DNA of 64,000 nt from Deltaproteobacteria bacterium (GTDB lineage Bacteria; Desulfobacterota; Desulfobulbia; Desulfobulbales; Desulfocapsaceae), in NCBI GenBank assembly GCA_002747825.1, contig PDQQ01000011.1, positions 78,715 through 142,714 on the forward strand, given 5' to 3'. Both the position numbers and the translations under genes were made by a program. This document shows positions 1-8,494 of this stretch, one piece after another; position 1 is the first letter of the stretch; each line of letters begins with the position of its first letter. The notes below the pieces were generated by a model. That model searched no databases, was not told the origin of the DNA, and saw nothing but the letters and a program-made list of their open reading frames with translations.

Positions 1-302
1 ATCTTTGCCAGTGCTACCTGCGGAGAGTCGAGTTGTTTCCCTTGCCCGGCCAGTTTTTTTCGTATGATATGAGAAGTGAATGCCCAGCGTACCGGGATAT
101 CGGGATAGGTGCCCTTGACTTTTTGATCGATATTTTCAAAGGAAATCTGGGCACTCTCTTCACTTGAACCAAAGGCGACCAGTAGAATACCGACCTTTTT
201 GTCGGCTGGATCGCCATGCTGGCTCCCGGCGAAGCTGATACCTGCCGAAAAGACGAAGGTCAGAATACAGCAGAAAACCACAATACGTTGACGTTTGATC
301 AT
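1..302 (-). CDS. cbiK: Sirohydrochlorin cobaltochelatase CbiK, exported type (3' end beyond the window)
   Basis: Partial gene of 100 visible codons, starting at the ATG at 302 behind AAGGAG and running off the left edge. The first 26 residues form a signal peptide (basic start, hydrophobic core, FAG cleavage region), so the product should be periplasmic. The mature start KVGILLVAFGSSEESAQ and the later IPVRWAFTSHIIRKKLAG match the anaerobic class II chelatase CbiK, which inserts Co2+ into sirohydrochlorin early in cobalamin synthesis. Periplasmic CbiK forms are known in Desulfovibrio, where a role in metal or haem handling outside the cytoplasm is also discussed. A cobalamin riboswitch lies directly upstream, which supports a cobalt/B12 role. 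The metal-binding histidines and the C-terminus are not visible. Confidence 0.87.
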   Translation of the reverse strand, partial: MIKRQRIVVFCCILTFVFSAGISFAGSQHGDPADKKVGILLVAFGSSEESAQISFENIDQKVKGTYPDIPVRWAFTSHIIRKKLAGQGKQLDSPQVALAK

Positions 303-438
303 TTTCTTCTCCTTGCTAAGAGCGTTTTCCTGGCCCGAAAACAAAAAATCCCCGGACCAAATGAAATTGACCCAGGGATGCCCTTGTTCCCTCGTATCGT
401 AATACAGCAACCCCGGTCCACGAGAGCGCTGAAAAACC

Positions 439-606
439 TTTTCAGGCAGGTCTTCTGACTTCCGGCGTACAATCATCTTCCACTGCGCCTTCCCGATATT
501 TTCCTATCAGTGGCCTGTTTGCAGTGTTTCGCGCCAGTTACAGCGGCGGGCCCGTCCCGGATTTACACCGGGTTCCCTTTTCATCCACATTTATGGAACC
601 TGAAAA
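439..606 (-). ncRNA. Cobalamin (B12) riboswitch upstream of cbiK
   Basis: Read on the minus strand, this has the conserved cobalamin riboswitch core in order: GGGAACCCGGTGTAAATCCG, then CCGCTGTAACTG, GCCACTG (514-508), GGGAAGGCGCAGTGG, and the B12 box AGTCAGAAGACCTGCC. Basal stem P1 closes perfectly: TTTTCAGG at 606-599 pairs with CCTGAAAA at 446-439. The expression platform would be the 136 bases between 438 and the cbiK start. I could not tell whether it acts by termination or by hiding the ribosome binding site. Excess adenosylcobalamin should lower cbiK expression. Confidence 0.93.
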
Positions 607-614
607 CAGCGCAA

Positions 615-642
615 TCTTTACAGAAGAACGGGGTACTGTCAA
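615..642 (-). promoter_or_regulatory. Probable promoter of the riboswitch-cbiK transcript
   Basis: On the minus strand a perfect -35 box TTGACA (642-637) is followed after 16 bases by a weak -10, TAAAGA (620-615). Transcription from it would begin near 608, just before the riboswitch P1 stem at 606. That fit is the main support, since the -10 matches consensus poorly. Confidence 0.5.
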
Positions 643-850
643 CAGAATTTGTGGTTGCGCTCCAGTCTTTTTCTTTGAATTTTCTTAAAATATCTGGTGG
701 GTTGTATACAGCACATCCCTTCGGAGGGCGGGACAATTGCGCAGTGAAAGAGCTGTGGTGCCGTTGTTCTGCTTGTGGTGAGTAAGCCCGCCTGCTGAAA
801 CGTTGTCCTGCAAAGCCTCGGGCCTTCCTCCGCTTCTTGCGGGGCGTTGT

Positions 851-1507
851 TTATTGGCCGTTTTCTTGAGAGAAATACAGGTGTAGACTGGTCATAATCA
901 GGAGAGGGATGCCCAGCTCCAATGTCTCTTCTATCAGCCTCATATTGGCCGAAAAGTGAGGGCCGGTAACCACTCCAAGTGCCGATAATTTACCCCTAAT
1001 ACCGTCCAGTGATTTCGATAGTACCAGGGTCAAGAAAACCAGTGATATCGAGAGAGCCAGAGGTGTCTTTTGCCTCAATTCACGAAAAAACCTGCGGCTG
1101 TGTTTGTTTGCTATCGTAGAGACAAGAGAGATGATCAGCACTATGACGACAAGGCCGATGATTTTCTCGTATATTGGAACCGTATCACTAATGTAAAAAT
1201 AAGTTTTCAGGATCCCCATTGTTGTAAATTTTGAGTGAAAGTCCAGTTCACGCAAGGCAAAGACAAGGATGAGTAGAAAAAAATAGTAGTATCTGTTTAG
1301 ATAGGCCAAACCTCCTTTAAAGACCATAAACAGAATACATAAAAAATAACCAACTGCTGATAATGTCTCGATAATTCCGTCTTCTTCAACCCAGACAGAA
1401 CTGTTTTCCATATCAAATAAAAATCCCACTGACAGTAGTATAGCGATACAAAAACAGCTCAAGACAATGGGGAGGTAATTATATAATCTTTTCATTATAT
1501 AACGCAC
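851..1507 (-). CDS. Hypothetical multi-pass inner-membrane protein
   Basis: 218 residues from a GTG at 1507; an ATG at 1495 (MKRLYNYL) is an equally likely start, and neither has a good ribosome binding site. I see about six hydrophobic segments: near residues 13-30, 48-65, 73-88, 115-132, 150-165 and 197-212. Conserved-looking polar patches are VEEDGIIETLSA after the first segment and ALRELDFHSK after the third. This arrangement of acidic motifs on a membrane core recalls uncharacterised membrane families, but I cannot name one. It begins four bases after sppA ends on the same strand, so the two are probably co-transcribed. Function unknown. Confidence 0.7.
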   Translation of the reverse strand: MRYIMKRLYNYLPIVLSCFCIAILLSVGFLFDMENSSVWVEEDGIIETLSAVGYFLCILFMVFKGGLAYLNRYYYFFLLILVFALRELDFHSKFTTMGILKTYFYISDTVPIYEKIIGLVVIVLIISLVSTIANKHSRRFFRELRQKTPLALSISLVFLTLVLSKSLDGIRGKLSALGVVTGPHFSANMRLIEETLELGIPLLIMTSLHLYFSQENGQ

Positions 1508-1511
1508 TTTT

Positions 1512-3386
1512 TCAACGAAGGTATGGGCTTATATGACAAAGGGCAAAGACGCCAGCCGGATCAGTTATTCTCCCCAATGATGTTGTGCCCGGTAAAAAGA
1601 GCTGTTGCGGTTTCGAGGACCAAAAAGGAAGAAGCTTTGCGAGTAAAGATTGCATCTGTATCTGCTCTTGTGTTGTTGTGAGCAGAAAACGCAGGAGATG
1701 AAATTTATCTGGCAGGTCTTCTTCGATATAGCGGGCCCTGCAGTTCTCCTGTCCTATCATTTTTCCAGCCGCCTTGATTGCATCATCAAGGTTCCCCAGC
1801 TCGTCAACGAGACCGAGATCCCGGGCAGAACCTCCGTCATAGACCCTGCCTTGAGCAAGTTTTTCTACTTTGCTCCTGTCGAGTTCTCTTCCTTTTGCCA
1901 CAATATCGATGAATTCTGCATAACTGTGCTCTATATTGAGTTGGATGGCCTCTTTGAGAGGATTGGCAAGAGGGCGGGTAATATCTATGCCCGAAGCAAT
2001 AGGAGTAGTGCCTAAACCGTCATTGTGTACCCCCAGTGAGGCCAGACTGTTTTCGAAGGTGGGGATGGCCCCGAATATTCCAATAGAACCAGTTATGGTC
2101 GTTTTTTCAGCCCAGATCTGATCGGCATCTGCGGCAATCCAGTATCCTCCGGAGGCTGCCACCGAGCCCATTGATACAACAAGCGGTTTTCCGGTCTTCT
2201 TAAACTCTACAAGGGCCTGGCGGATTATCTCCGAGGCAAAGGCTGAGCCGCCTCCGCTGTTAATACGCAGTACCAGGGCCTTGATGGTTTCGTCCTTTTC
2301 CGCTTTACGAATACGCTGTATCAGCGAGTCACTGTTGATTTGTCCTGGTACCTGTTCTCCGGGCATGATGATACCTTCCGCGACGATCAGACCAACGTTC
2401 TGATTCTCGTTGCTGCAGGGAGAAAATGCTCGAGTGATGGTTTGCAGATATTCCCTTGTCGAGGTGAAGCGTATTTTCTCTTTTTTTACCTGGAAGAGGG
2501 CCTTGAGCTCGTTCTCGAGCTGTCTGCGGGTCGCAATTTTGTCAACAAGCCCCGCTTCCAGGGCGAGTCTGGCTGCATCACCGTCAACCAGCTGCAGCCG
2601 CTCTGCAAGATTATGTGTGTATTGGCGAAGAGCAAAAGGTCGTATGTCCCGATTCTGGGCAATCGCATGGGTCATTATCTGCCATATTTTTGAGAGCCAG
2701 ACCTCATTTTGTTCCTTGTCCAGAGCAGACATATCGTTTCTGGTAAAGGGCTCCAACGCGGATTTGTAGCCTCCTACCTTAAAAATATTGTAGTTGATAT
2801 GAAGAGCTTCCACGGCCTCCTTGTAGTACAGGCGATATACTCCAAGGCCGTGGAGGTCTAAAAAGCCGGCAGGATTTATAAACAGCCGGTCGGCGTAAGA
2901 GGCAAGAAAATATTGTGGCTGGGAATAGTAGTCTTCAGCGGCGACAACCAGTTTTCCGGCCTTTTTAAAAGAATCAAGGGCCTCTCCAATGGTTTGAATC
3001 TGGTTCAAACCCGCATTTTCCATATGCCTGAGGTTCAGCAGTATGTAGTGGATGGAGTCGTCTTGGCTCGCCTTGCCAATAACGTCAAGAATATCCTGGA
3101 GCAGGGTCTCCTGCCGCCTGGATTGATCCAGAAGTTCTTCGCCGAGAAGCTTCTCAAATGATTGGGGGAGCCTTTTCTTTTCGACGATATCACCATAGAT
3201 ATCGAGACGGAGAATATCGCTTGTCTGCCTGAGTGCTTGCTCCTCTTCTTTGGGAAAGAAAAATACTGCGGCAAGAAGGGCTATGCAGGCGAAAAAAACA
3301 ATATTGAGAATAAGGTTACGGATGAATGTAAAGGTTTTCCCAAGGTATTTGAACAGGTTAAAAATCATGCGAATAAGAGTTTTCAT
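1512..3386 (-). CDS. sppA: Signal peptide peptidase SppA, 67K (long) type
   Basis: 624 residues, the size of the long two-domain SppA of Gram-negative bacteria. It is a membrane-anchored serine protease that cleaves leftover signal peptides. An N-terminal membrane anchor lies at about residues 24-44. Two crotonase-fold protease domains follow. The first holds the general-base lysine in KVGGYKSALEPF (K208), the second the nucleophile in MGSVAASGGYW (S412). This matches the E. coli Lys/Ser dyad, which is split between the halves. The motifs GLGVYRLYYKEA and EKTTITGSIGIFG are also typical. The ATG at 3386 lacks a clear Shine-Dalgarno. It is the first gene of a minus-strand pair with the membrane protein downstream. 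Confidence 0.93.
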   Translation of the reverse strand: MKTLIRMIFNLFKYLGKTFTFIRNLILNIVFFACIALLAAVFFFPKEEEQALRQTSDILRLDIYGDIVEKKRLPQSFEKLLGEELLDQSRRQETLLQDILDVIGKASQDDSIHYILLNLRHMENAGLNQIQTIGEALDSFKKAGKLVVAAEDYYSQPQYFLASYADRLFINPAGFLDLHGLGVYRLYYKEAVEALHINYNIFKVGGYKSALEPFTRNDMSALDKEQNEVWLSKIWQIMTHAIAQNRDIRPFALRQYTHNLAERLQLVDGDAARLALEAGLVDKIATRRQLENELKALFQVKKEKIRFTSTREYLQTITRAFSPCSNENQNVGLIVAEGIIMPGEQVPGQINSDSLIQRIRKAEKDETIKALVLRINSGGGSAFASEIIRQALVEFKKTGKPLVVSMGSVAASGGYWIAADADQIWAEKTTITGSIGIFGAIPTFENSLASLGVHNDGLGTTPIASGIDITRPLANPLKEAIQLNIEHSYAEFIDIVAKGRELDRSKVEKLAQGRVYDGGSARDLGLVDELGNLDDAIKAAGKMIGQENCRARYIEEDLPDKFHLLRFLLTTTQEQIQMQSLLAKLLPFWSSKPQQLFLPGTTSLGRITDPAGVFALCHISPYLR

Positions 3387-3706
3387 TGTTGATCAATGGT
3401 AAGATTGGTTTGACGCCGGTGGGTGATTCTTCCGAGGGCCTTCTCTGCAAGGCGTTTCGTGTCGTACACTACAAGCAAATGCCTTGAGCCTTGGCCTTAC
3501 GAAAAACTTTGCCCACGAGAATCAGGCTCGTTGTCCCTGTCTGCTCAACAATAGCACAATACTCTAAAAATGAACCGGAAATTTCAAAGAACCTCTATTT
3601 TTTCACTTCTTGAGAGTTTTGCTCTATCGTTGTATAAGTCATAAAGGCAGAGGCGGCTTGTCTGCTTGTGAGGGGGCCCGCCGCGGCGTTAATCTGGGAG
3701 GTTCTT
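3387..3706. other. Divergent intergenic region, sppA / Crp-Fnr regulator
   Basis: 320 bases that must hold promoters for sppA (minus) and the regulator gene (plus). A short palindrome TTGATCAA sits just upstream of the sppA start (about 3388-3396) and resembles fused Crp/Fnr half-sites. It lacks the usual spacer, so I do not call it an operator. No coding sequence, RNA gene or clear promoter is seen. Confidence 0.35.
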
Positions 3707-4372
3707 GTGAAGAAAGAAGATGTTATTGCATCCAGCGCCTTATTTCGTGGTATCGATGAAAAGCAGCTTCCAGCTCTGGCGGAGATCGCAGAGTCGAGAT
3801 CCTTCAGGAAAGGGGAGGTGATTTTTTTTGAGGCCGATCCCTGCATTGGTTTTTATCTGGTGGTTGAGGGAAAGGTGAAAATCTATAAACTTTCACCGGC
3901 AGGCAAGGAACATATTCTCCATATCTTTACAAACGGTGAACCTTTTGGAGAGGTTCCCGTTTTTCATGGCCAGCCGTTTCCGGCAAACGCGATGGCCTTA
4001 AGCGATATCGAGCTTCTCTTTTTTCCCCGAGCCTCTTTTGTGCGCCTTGTGGAAAAAAATCCTTCGCTGGCCTTGAATATGCTTGGCCTGCTTTCCCTCC
4101 GTTTGCGTGCCTTTGTCCGACAGATTGAGAATCTCTCGTTAAAGGAACTCCCCAGCCGCCTTGCCCAATATCTGCTGTATCTCAGCGAGGAGCAAAACAA
4201 CAGACAGTTTGTGGAGCTGGAAATTTCAAAAGGGCAGCTTGCCAGTTTGCTGGGAACAATTCCAGAAACCCTGTCCCGTGTGTTTGCCAAGCTCAGCGAC
4301 AGACAACTTATTCGTGTTTCGGGTAAAACAATTCATATTCTTGATAGAGAAGGTCTGGAACTCTCAGAATAA
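3707..4372 (+). CDS. Crp/Fnr family transcriptional regulator
   Basis: 221 residues from the GTG at 3707, chosen because GGGAGG (3696-3701) sits five bases before it; an upstream in-frame GTG at 3668 has no such site. The N-terminal cyclic-nucleotide-binding fold spans about residues 10-125 (FYLVVEGKVKIYKLSPAGKE, GEPFGEVPVFHG). A long dimerisation helix follows, then a winged helix (KGQLASLLGTIPETLSRVFAKL, about 168-190). There is no N-terminal four-cysteine cluster, so it is not an oxygen-sensing [4Fe-4S] Fnr. The overall pattern resembles the DNR/HcpR branch that senses nitric oxide through haem, but that is only resemblance. The neighbouring genes do not reveal its targets. Confidence 0.88.
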   Translation: MKKEDVIASSALFRGIDEKQLPALAEIAESRSFRKGEVIFFEADPCIGFYLVVEGKVKIYKLSPAGKEHILHIFTNGEPFGEVPVFHGQPFPANAMALSDIELLFFPRASFVRLVEKNPSLALNMLGLLSLRLRAFVRQIENLSLKELPSRLAQYLLYLSEEQNNRQFVELEISKGQLASLLGTIPETLSRVFAKLSDRQLIRVSGKTIHILDREGLELSE

Positions 4373-4559
4373 GGTACACTCTATCGAGTTTTTGTCGTAT
4401 CCGACATGGGGACTGTATCTTGACGGATTCGCTTGTTTTCATTACGTAACCTTGGACACTTTTCTGGATCTGGTTTTTTCGCTGGACCGGTTTTTACCCG
4501 CAGACGGGCCGTAGGCGTTTACATAAACAGATAATATTTTGAATATGTTGGTCTGATCG

Positions 4560-5489
4560 ATGACAGAACACAAGCGGTTGAATCCGACGGTGTCGGTGAT
4601 TATTCCTGCCTATAATCATGAACAGTTTATTGGTGCCGCCATTGACAGTGTGTTGGCACAGACCTGCGATGATTTCGAGCTTATCATCGTAAACGATGGC
4701 TCAACGGATAGAACAGAAGAGGTGATCAGGAGTTATGATGACCCTCGTATTCGCTATTACAGCCAGGAAAACCAGGATGCCTTTAATACCATCAATCGGG
4801 GGATGTCGCTGGCCAAGGGGCGTTTCCTCTCTATCCTGAACTCCGACGATATATACAGTTTGGATCGCCTGGAGAAGATTCTTTCTTTCCAAAAAGAACA
4901 TTCGAGCGAGTGTGTTATAACCGATGTCGTACCGATCTCCGATCGTGGCGAAGAATTCGATGATCCGCAATTTGGCTGGAATCAGTGGCACCAGAAAAAC
5001 AGACGAGCCTTTCGAGATGCCGACGACATCTATACCGCCTTTTTACATGGAAATTTTATGGTAACCACCTCGAATCTTTTTATCAGCCGAAAGGCCGCCT
5101 TGCAGGTGGGAGAGTTTTGTTCACTGCGCTATTTACATGACTACGACTATATCTTCAGGATAATGCTCCACTTCCCAGAGGCGGTGCATTACATGGAAAA
5201 TGACAGGCTTCTCTACTATCGCATACACGATGGGAATACCCTCGGAGAAGCGGCGATCATCGGTCGTGAACAGGATCAGGAGCTTATTGCCAAGTATATG
5301 CTGAAAAAAATCCCTGTTGAATACCGGGCTGTCGTAGAGGCTGGTGCCGCCCGTCTGGTGGAGCTGGGATGTGAGTTGCATGAGGTGAAAATGGGTCTTG
5401 CGGACGCCGCACCTCAAGGCGTTGTGCCGGCCTTCAAAGGGTTTGTGAAAAGCCTTGTTCGCTGGCTGAAAAAAAAGGCGAGTGTATAG
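4560..5489 (+). CDS. Family 2 glycosyltransferase
   Basis: 309 residues. The GT-A fold is plain: VSVIIPAYNHEQFIGAAIDS at residues 11-30, nucleotide-sugar binding NDGSTD at 45-50 and the metal-binding SDD at 95-97. These mark an inverting GT2 enzyme that moves a sugar from a nucleotide sugar to a surface glycan or protein. There are no membrane segments, so it is probably cytoplasmic or peripheral. After about residue 200 the sequence (YLHDYDYIFRIMLHFPE, YYRIHDGNTLGE) resembles GT2 enzymes found next to HAD-domain glycan proteins, and the next gene is exactly such a protein, 89 bases on. Sugar and acceptor cannot be read from sequence. Confidence 0.88.
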   Translation: MTEHKRLNPTVSVIIPAYNHEQFIGAAIDSVLAQTCDDFELIIVNDGSTDRTEEVIRSYDDPRIRYYSQENQDAFNTINRGMSLAKGRFLSILNSDDIYSLDRLEKILSFQKEHSSECVITDVVPISDRGEEFDDPQFGWNQWHQKNRRAFRDADDIYTAFLHGNFMVTTSNLFISRKAALQVGEFCSLRYLHDYDYIFRIMLHFPEAVHYMENDRLLYYRIHDGNTLGEAAIIGREQDQELIAKYMLKKIPVEYRAVVEAGAARLVELGCELHEVKMGLADAAPQGVVPAFKGFVKSLVRWLKKKASV

Positions 5490-5578
5490 CTCCAGCCAGA
5501 ATCCCAGGCACCGTTCTTCTCGGTCTCTGTACAAAGAACCTTTTGAAAGCTTGACGCGATTTTCTACTACAAATACAA

Positions 5579-7633
5579 ATGGAATTTCAAACATTTTACT
5601 CCCTTAAGACTCTTATGAAACGGGCCAGAATCCGGGCAGCAGGCAAGGAGGTGGTCTCCTTCGATCTCTTTGATACCCTTCTGGTTCGCAGGATTCACGA
5701 CCCGGATCTTGTGAAACTCCCGGTTGCTCGTTATATTGCCGCACTTGCCGAGCAGCAGGGTGTTGTTATCGGCTGGAGAGAGGTCCAAAAACTACGCGAT
5801 GAGATTGAACAGCGACATCGGCTGGAGGCAGGTGCCGAGTATCCAGATCATGAGGCCTGCTATCCTCGCTATATGTCAGAGCTTCTCGGGCAGATTTTTG
5901 CTGACGACCAGACTGAATCTCTGCTGCAAAAGGTAACAGGCTATGAGCTGGCTATCGAGAAATCGATGCTGGTTGTCCGCAGTGAGCTGGCTGACTGGAT
6001 AAAAGAGCTGGCAGCCTCTGGAAAAAGGCTTTTCGTTATTTCGGATATGTATCTGCCGGCAACCCATCTTGAGGAATTACTCCGTCCGACGGGTCTGCTT
6101 GACAGCATAGAGGCGGTCGTTTCATCGGCGGACAGCTTTCTTGCCAAGGCCTCGGGGGCTGCCTATCCCCATATTGCCGGGAAATATGGAATCGAGTCAG
6201 ACCAGTGGCTGCATATTGGAGACAACCCCCATTCTGACGGCTTGCGTGCCGCAGAGGCCGGAATTGAAGCCTTGATCATTGCCGATCCCGGCGAGCAGCA
6301 GAGGAAATCCATTGTTTGTCGCTTGTTCAAGTACAGCGACGGCAAACCCTACTGGAGGGGCAGGGTATTACAGCAGCTGATGTCTCCGCTTGAGGCAGAA
6401 AATGTGCCCCGGTCGCATCTGTATACCGAAGGTTACAATTTTATAGGTCCTTTGATCGGTGTTTTTGTGCAGAGAATCGCCGAGCTTTGTCAAAAAAAGA
6501 AGATTGGCAAGATTTTCTTTCTCTCTCGGGAAGGCTGGACCTTTAAGCGCTATTGGGAACAGGCTATGCCCTTGCTCTATCCGGCCGGCGGTCTGCCCGA
6601 GATAGAGTATCTCTATGTGAGCAGAATGGCCTTGGCTGGGGCTGCCTGCGCCTATCAGGGGCTGACAAAAACCAATGCGGCGATTGCCTTTTTACCTTCC
6701 GGTAACCGTGACTTTACCGATGTCTGCCGGATATTTTCCCTGGATTCCTCTCGGTTTCGTCCCTACCTCGAGCGCTACTCGCTTGCCGAGGACACCTGTC
6801 TGGGCCATATTCACAAAGGATACCGTCAGGAAAACAGAAAAAACTTTGAACGGATGTTGGAGGATGAAGAGTTCCAGGAGGAGGTCAAAAGACAGAGCAA
6901 GGATGCCAATCGAGCCATGCTCCGCTATTTTGAGGAGCTGGGGATGTTTGAGCACAGCGATGTTGCAATTGTCGATATTGGCTGGCTTGGCTCAATCCAG
7001 CGTTTTCTCTTCGAGGCCATCTCGCACAGAGAGGATGCGCCAAACTGTCACGGTTTTCTTTTCGGTGCGACACGCGGAGTTGTCTATAAAACAAGTGAAA
7101 AAAATACGATAACAGGCATTCTGTACGATAAAGATACGTTCGATTTTTCTGCCTCTATGATCCTGTATGCCCGCGATATTTTTGAGGAGGCCTGCCGGGC
7201 CCCGTATCCTACGCTGAATGGCTATCGGCTTGCTGGTGAAGGCTATGAGCTGGTCTTTCGCCAGACAGATGATGCGATTGGCAGAGCAGAGCGTCGGCAG
7301 GATGCGTACTTTGCCCCTCTGCAACAGGGTATTTATGACTCTGCGGCGCGTTTTGCGGCCGCATCCGCGTTGTTGGGATATGGCTTTGACGATTACAAAC
7401 CCTGGTTCAATAGTCTTCTGGTCGGCAAACTTGCCTTTCCGAAGACCAAGGAGATTCTTTCCCTAAAACACCAATACCATCAGGATGATTTTAACGGGAA
7501 AAACATTCCAGATCCTGCCTCTATAGACAAATTCATACCTTTATGGGAGCGTCCTGTCTGGCAGTTGCGTTTTCTCCCCTTTCTTCGGCTTCGTTGTTTC
7601 TGGAAACATCTAAAGGATAGGATAATCCAATGA
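5579..7633 (+). CDS. Large HAD-superfamily protein with C-terminal domain of unknown function
   Basis: 684 residues. The first 240 form a HAD hydrolase: motif I SFDLFDTLL (nucleophile D29, acid/base D32), motif II VISDMYLP, a lysine in SFLAKASG and motif IV HIGDNPHSDG. All catalytic positions are present, so phosphatase activity is likely. Residues of about 270-684 form a second conserved-looking domain (FFLSREGWTFKRYWEQ, YLYVSRMALAGAA, VAIVDIGWLGSIQ) that I know only from large HAD proteins in polysaccharide loci; its role is unknown. It follows a glycosyltransferase and shares an ATGA overlap with the next small ORF, so the three are probably one glycan operon. No Shine-Dalgarno is seen at 5579; an ATG at 5612 is possible. 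Confidence 0.82.
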   Translation: MEFQTFYSLKTLMKRARIRAAGKEVVSFDLFDTLLVRRIHDPDLVKLPVARYIAALAEQQGVVIGWREVQKLRDEIEQRHRLEAGAEYPDHEACYPRYMSELLGQIFADDQTESLLQKVTGYELAIEKSMLVVRSELADWIKELAASGKRLFVISDMYLPATHLEELLRPTGLLDSIEAVVSSADSFLAKASGAAYPHIAGKYGIESDQWLHIGDNPHSDGLRAAEAGIEALIIADPGEQQRKSIVCRLFKYSDGKPYWRGRVLQQLMSPLEAENVPRSHLYTEGYNFIGPLIGVFVQRIAELCQKKKIGKIFFLSREGWTFKRYWEQAMPLLYPAGGLPEIEYLYVSRMALAGAACAYQGLTKTNAAIAFLPSGNRDFTDVCRIFSLDSSRFRPYLERYSLAEDTCLGHIHKGYRQENRKNFERMLEDEEFQEEVKRQSKDANRAMLRYFEELGMFEHSDVAIVDIGWLGSIQRFLFEAISHREDAPNCHGFLFGATRGVVYKTSEKNTITGILYDKDTFDFSASMILYARDIFEEACRAPYPTLNGYRLAGEGYELVFRQTDDAIGRAERRQDAYFAPLQQGIYDSAARFAAASALLGYGFDDYKPWFNSLLVGKLAFPKTKEILSLKHQYHQDDFNGKNIPDPASIDKFIPLWERPVWQLRFLPFLRLRCFWKHLKDRIIQ

Positions 7634-7866
7634 AATCGGTATGTAACAAAAAGTTTGAGATACGAGGAATGGAGATGTCACGTCTTCTTCGGCTGTTTGC
7701 CTTTGCGCTGTTTCTCCCGATCGGCAATATGCGTGGAGGTCCCGGGCTGCGCTGTTGTGCTGTTCTCTGTTTTTTACATTATTTCGGTTACCCGGCCTAC
7801 TTCGTATATCTGAAATATGGGGAACGTCTGCGTTTTTTAAAACCCCTCTACGCAAGACTCAGATAA
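7630..7866 (+). CDS. Small hypothetical protein coupled to the HAD gene
   Basis: 78 residues whose ATG overlaps the TGA of the preceding gene (ATGA at 7630-7633), an arrangement typical of translational coupling. A second ATG at 7672 follows GAGGAATGGAG and may be the true start, giving 64 residues. The sequence is hydrophobic and arginine-rich (MSRLLRLFAFALFLPIG, CAVLCFLHYFGYPAYFVYL) and could associate with membrane. I recognise no family. The overlap and the ribosome binding site are the only support for it being real. Confidence 0.45.
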   Translation: MKSVCNKKFEIRGMEMSRLLRLFAFALFLPIGNMRGGPGLRCCAVLCFLHYFGYPAYFVYLKYGERLRFLKPLYARLR

Positions 7867-7874
7867 ACAGAATC

Positions 7875-7899
7875 ATGCCTTGCCTTGTCGTCAAGGCAT
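7875..7899. terminator. Stem-loop after the glycan genes
   Basis: ATGCCTTG pairs with CAAGGCAT (8 bp, 9-base loop) nine bases after the small ORF ends. No T-run follows, so it may only stabilise the transcript end. Confidence 0.35.
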
Positions 7900-8047
7900 A
7901 TTCTCCCCGTTGTATCCTTGATGACTGCCGGTTTTCTGCCTGGAAGAGAACCGAATTCAAAGGACGTTACGCCTTTTCTGCCATTTGTGCTGTGATCGGG
8001 CAGTCGTTTTGTTGGGTGCATCCACTCCCCGGTCTTTTCGGGCTGCT

Positions 8048-8069
8048 GAAAAATTGTATACAATTTTTC
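8048..8069. promoter_or_regulatory. 22-bp perfect palindrome, candidate operator for liv
   Basis: The sequence is its own reverse complement over 22 bases, centred on TTGTATACAA. The core TTGTATACAA resembles operators of GntR-family regulators, but no regulator is adjacent. It lies about 430 bases upstream of livK. A second TGTATACA occurs at 8458-8465. Confidence 0.45.
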
Positions 8070-8407
8070 TGTGTAGATTTACTGCTACTCATAGAGCTTT
8101 GTCATTCTTTAAGAATTTGATTTTATTGTATAAATTTTTTGTATCCACCACGTCGGGACTGTCGTTGAAGTGGCCTGCCGGTGGGCTGCTGCGAAAAAAA
8201 TAATTCTCATTTACCAAAAGATATATTAACATGGCGGCGAACCTGTTCATTGGTTTTTTCGAGCCCGTTGTGTTGAGAGAAGATCTCAAAATCAGATCGT
8301 TACCCCTTTGCAGAGGGATGTTATAGAAAGGCTGCCGCCTTTTAGAAAGTCGGGTTTTCTTTGTTGCTCAAACGGGAGACCCTGCGGTATGCCTCGAGTT
8401 TTTTAGG

Positions 8408-8431
8408 GGCGTCAGCCAGGCTGAAGACGCC
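8408..8431 (+). other. Stem-loop in the livK leader
   Basis: GGCGTC pairs with GACGCC, with AGCC/GGCT pairing nested inside. It lies in the probable livK 5' leader, 60-85 bases before the start codon. No T-run follows. Possible attenuator or mRNA-stabilising element. Confidence 0.35.
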
Positions 8432-8494
8432 TGGGCGATTGCTGTCGTCGATGGCTTTGTATACATGAACAATTAAACAGGATTGGAGGTAATT

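Larger units (their letters stand above)
7867..8494. other. Long liv upstream region
   Basis: 628 bases with no convincing gene. It holds a stem-loop at 7875-7899, a long perfect palindrome at 8048-8069, an AT-rich stretch (8040-8220) that probably contains the liv promoter, and a nested stem-loop at 8408-8431. The core TGTATACA of the palindrome recurs at 8458-8465, about 20 bases before the livK Shine-Dalgarno. Confidence 0.5.

Noticed and set aside
340..425. Intrinsic terminator as the riboswitch expression platform
   Set aside because: GGACC and GGTCC could pair on the minus strand, with a T-run after the second, but the stem is only five base pairs with weak extensions, so the mechanism is left open.
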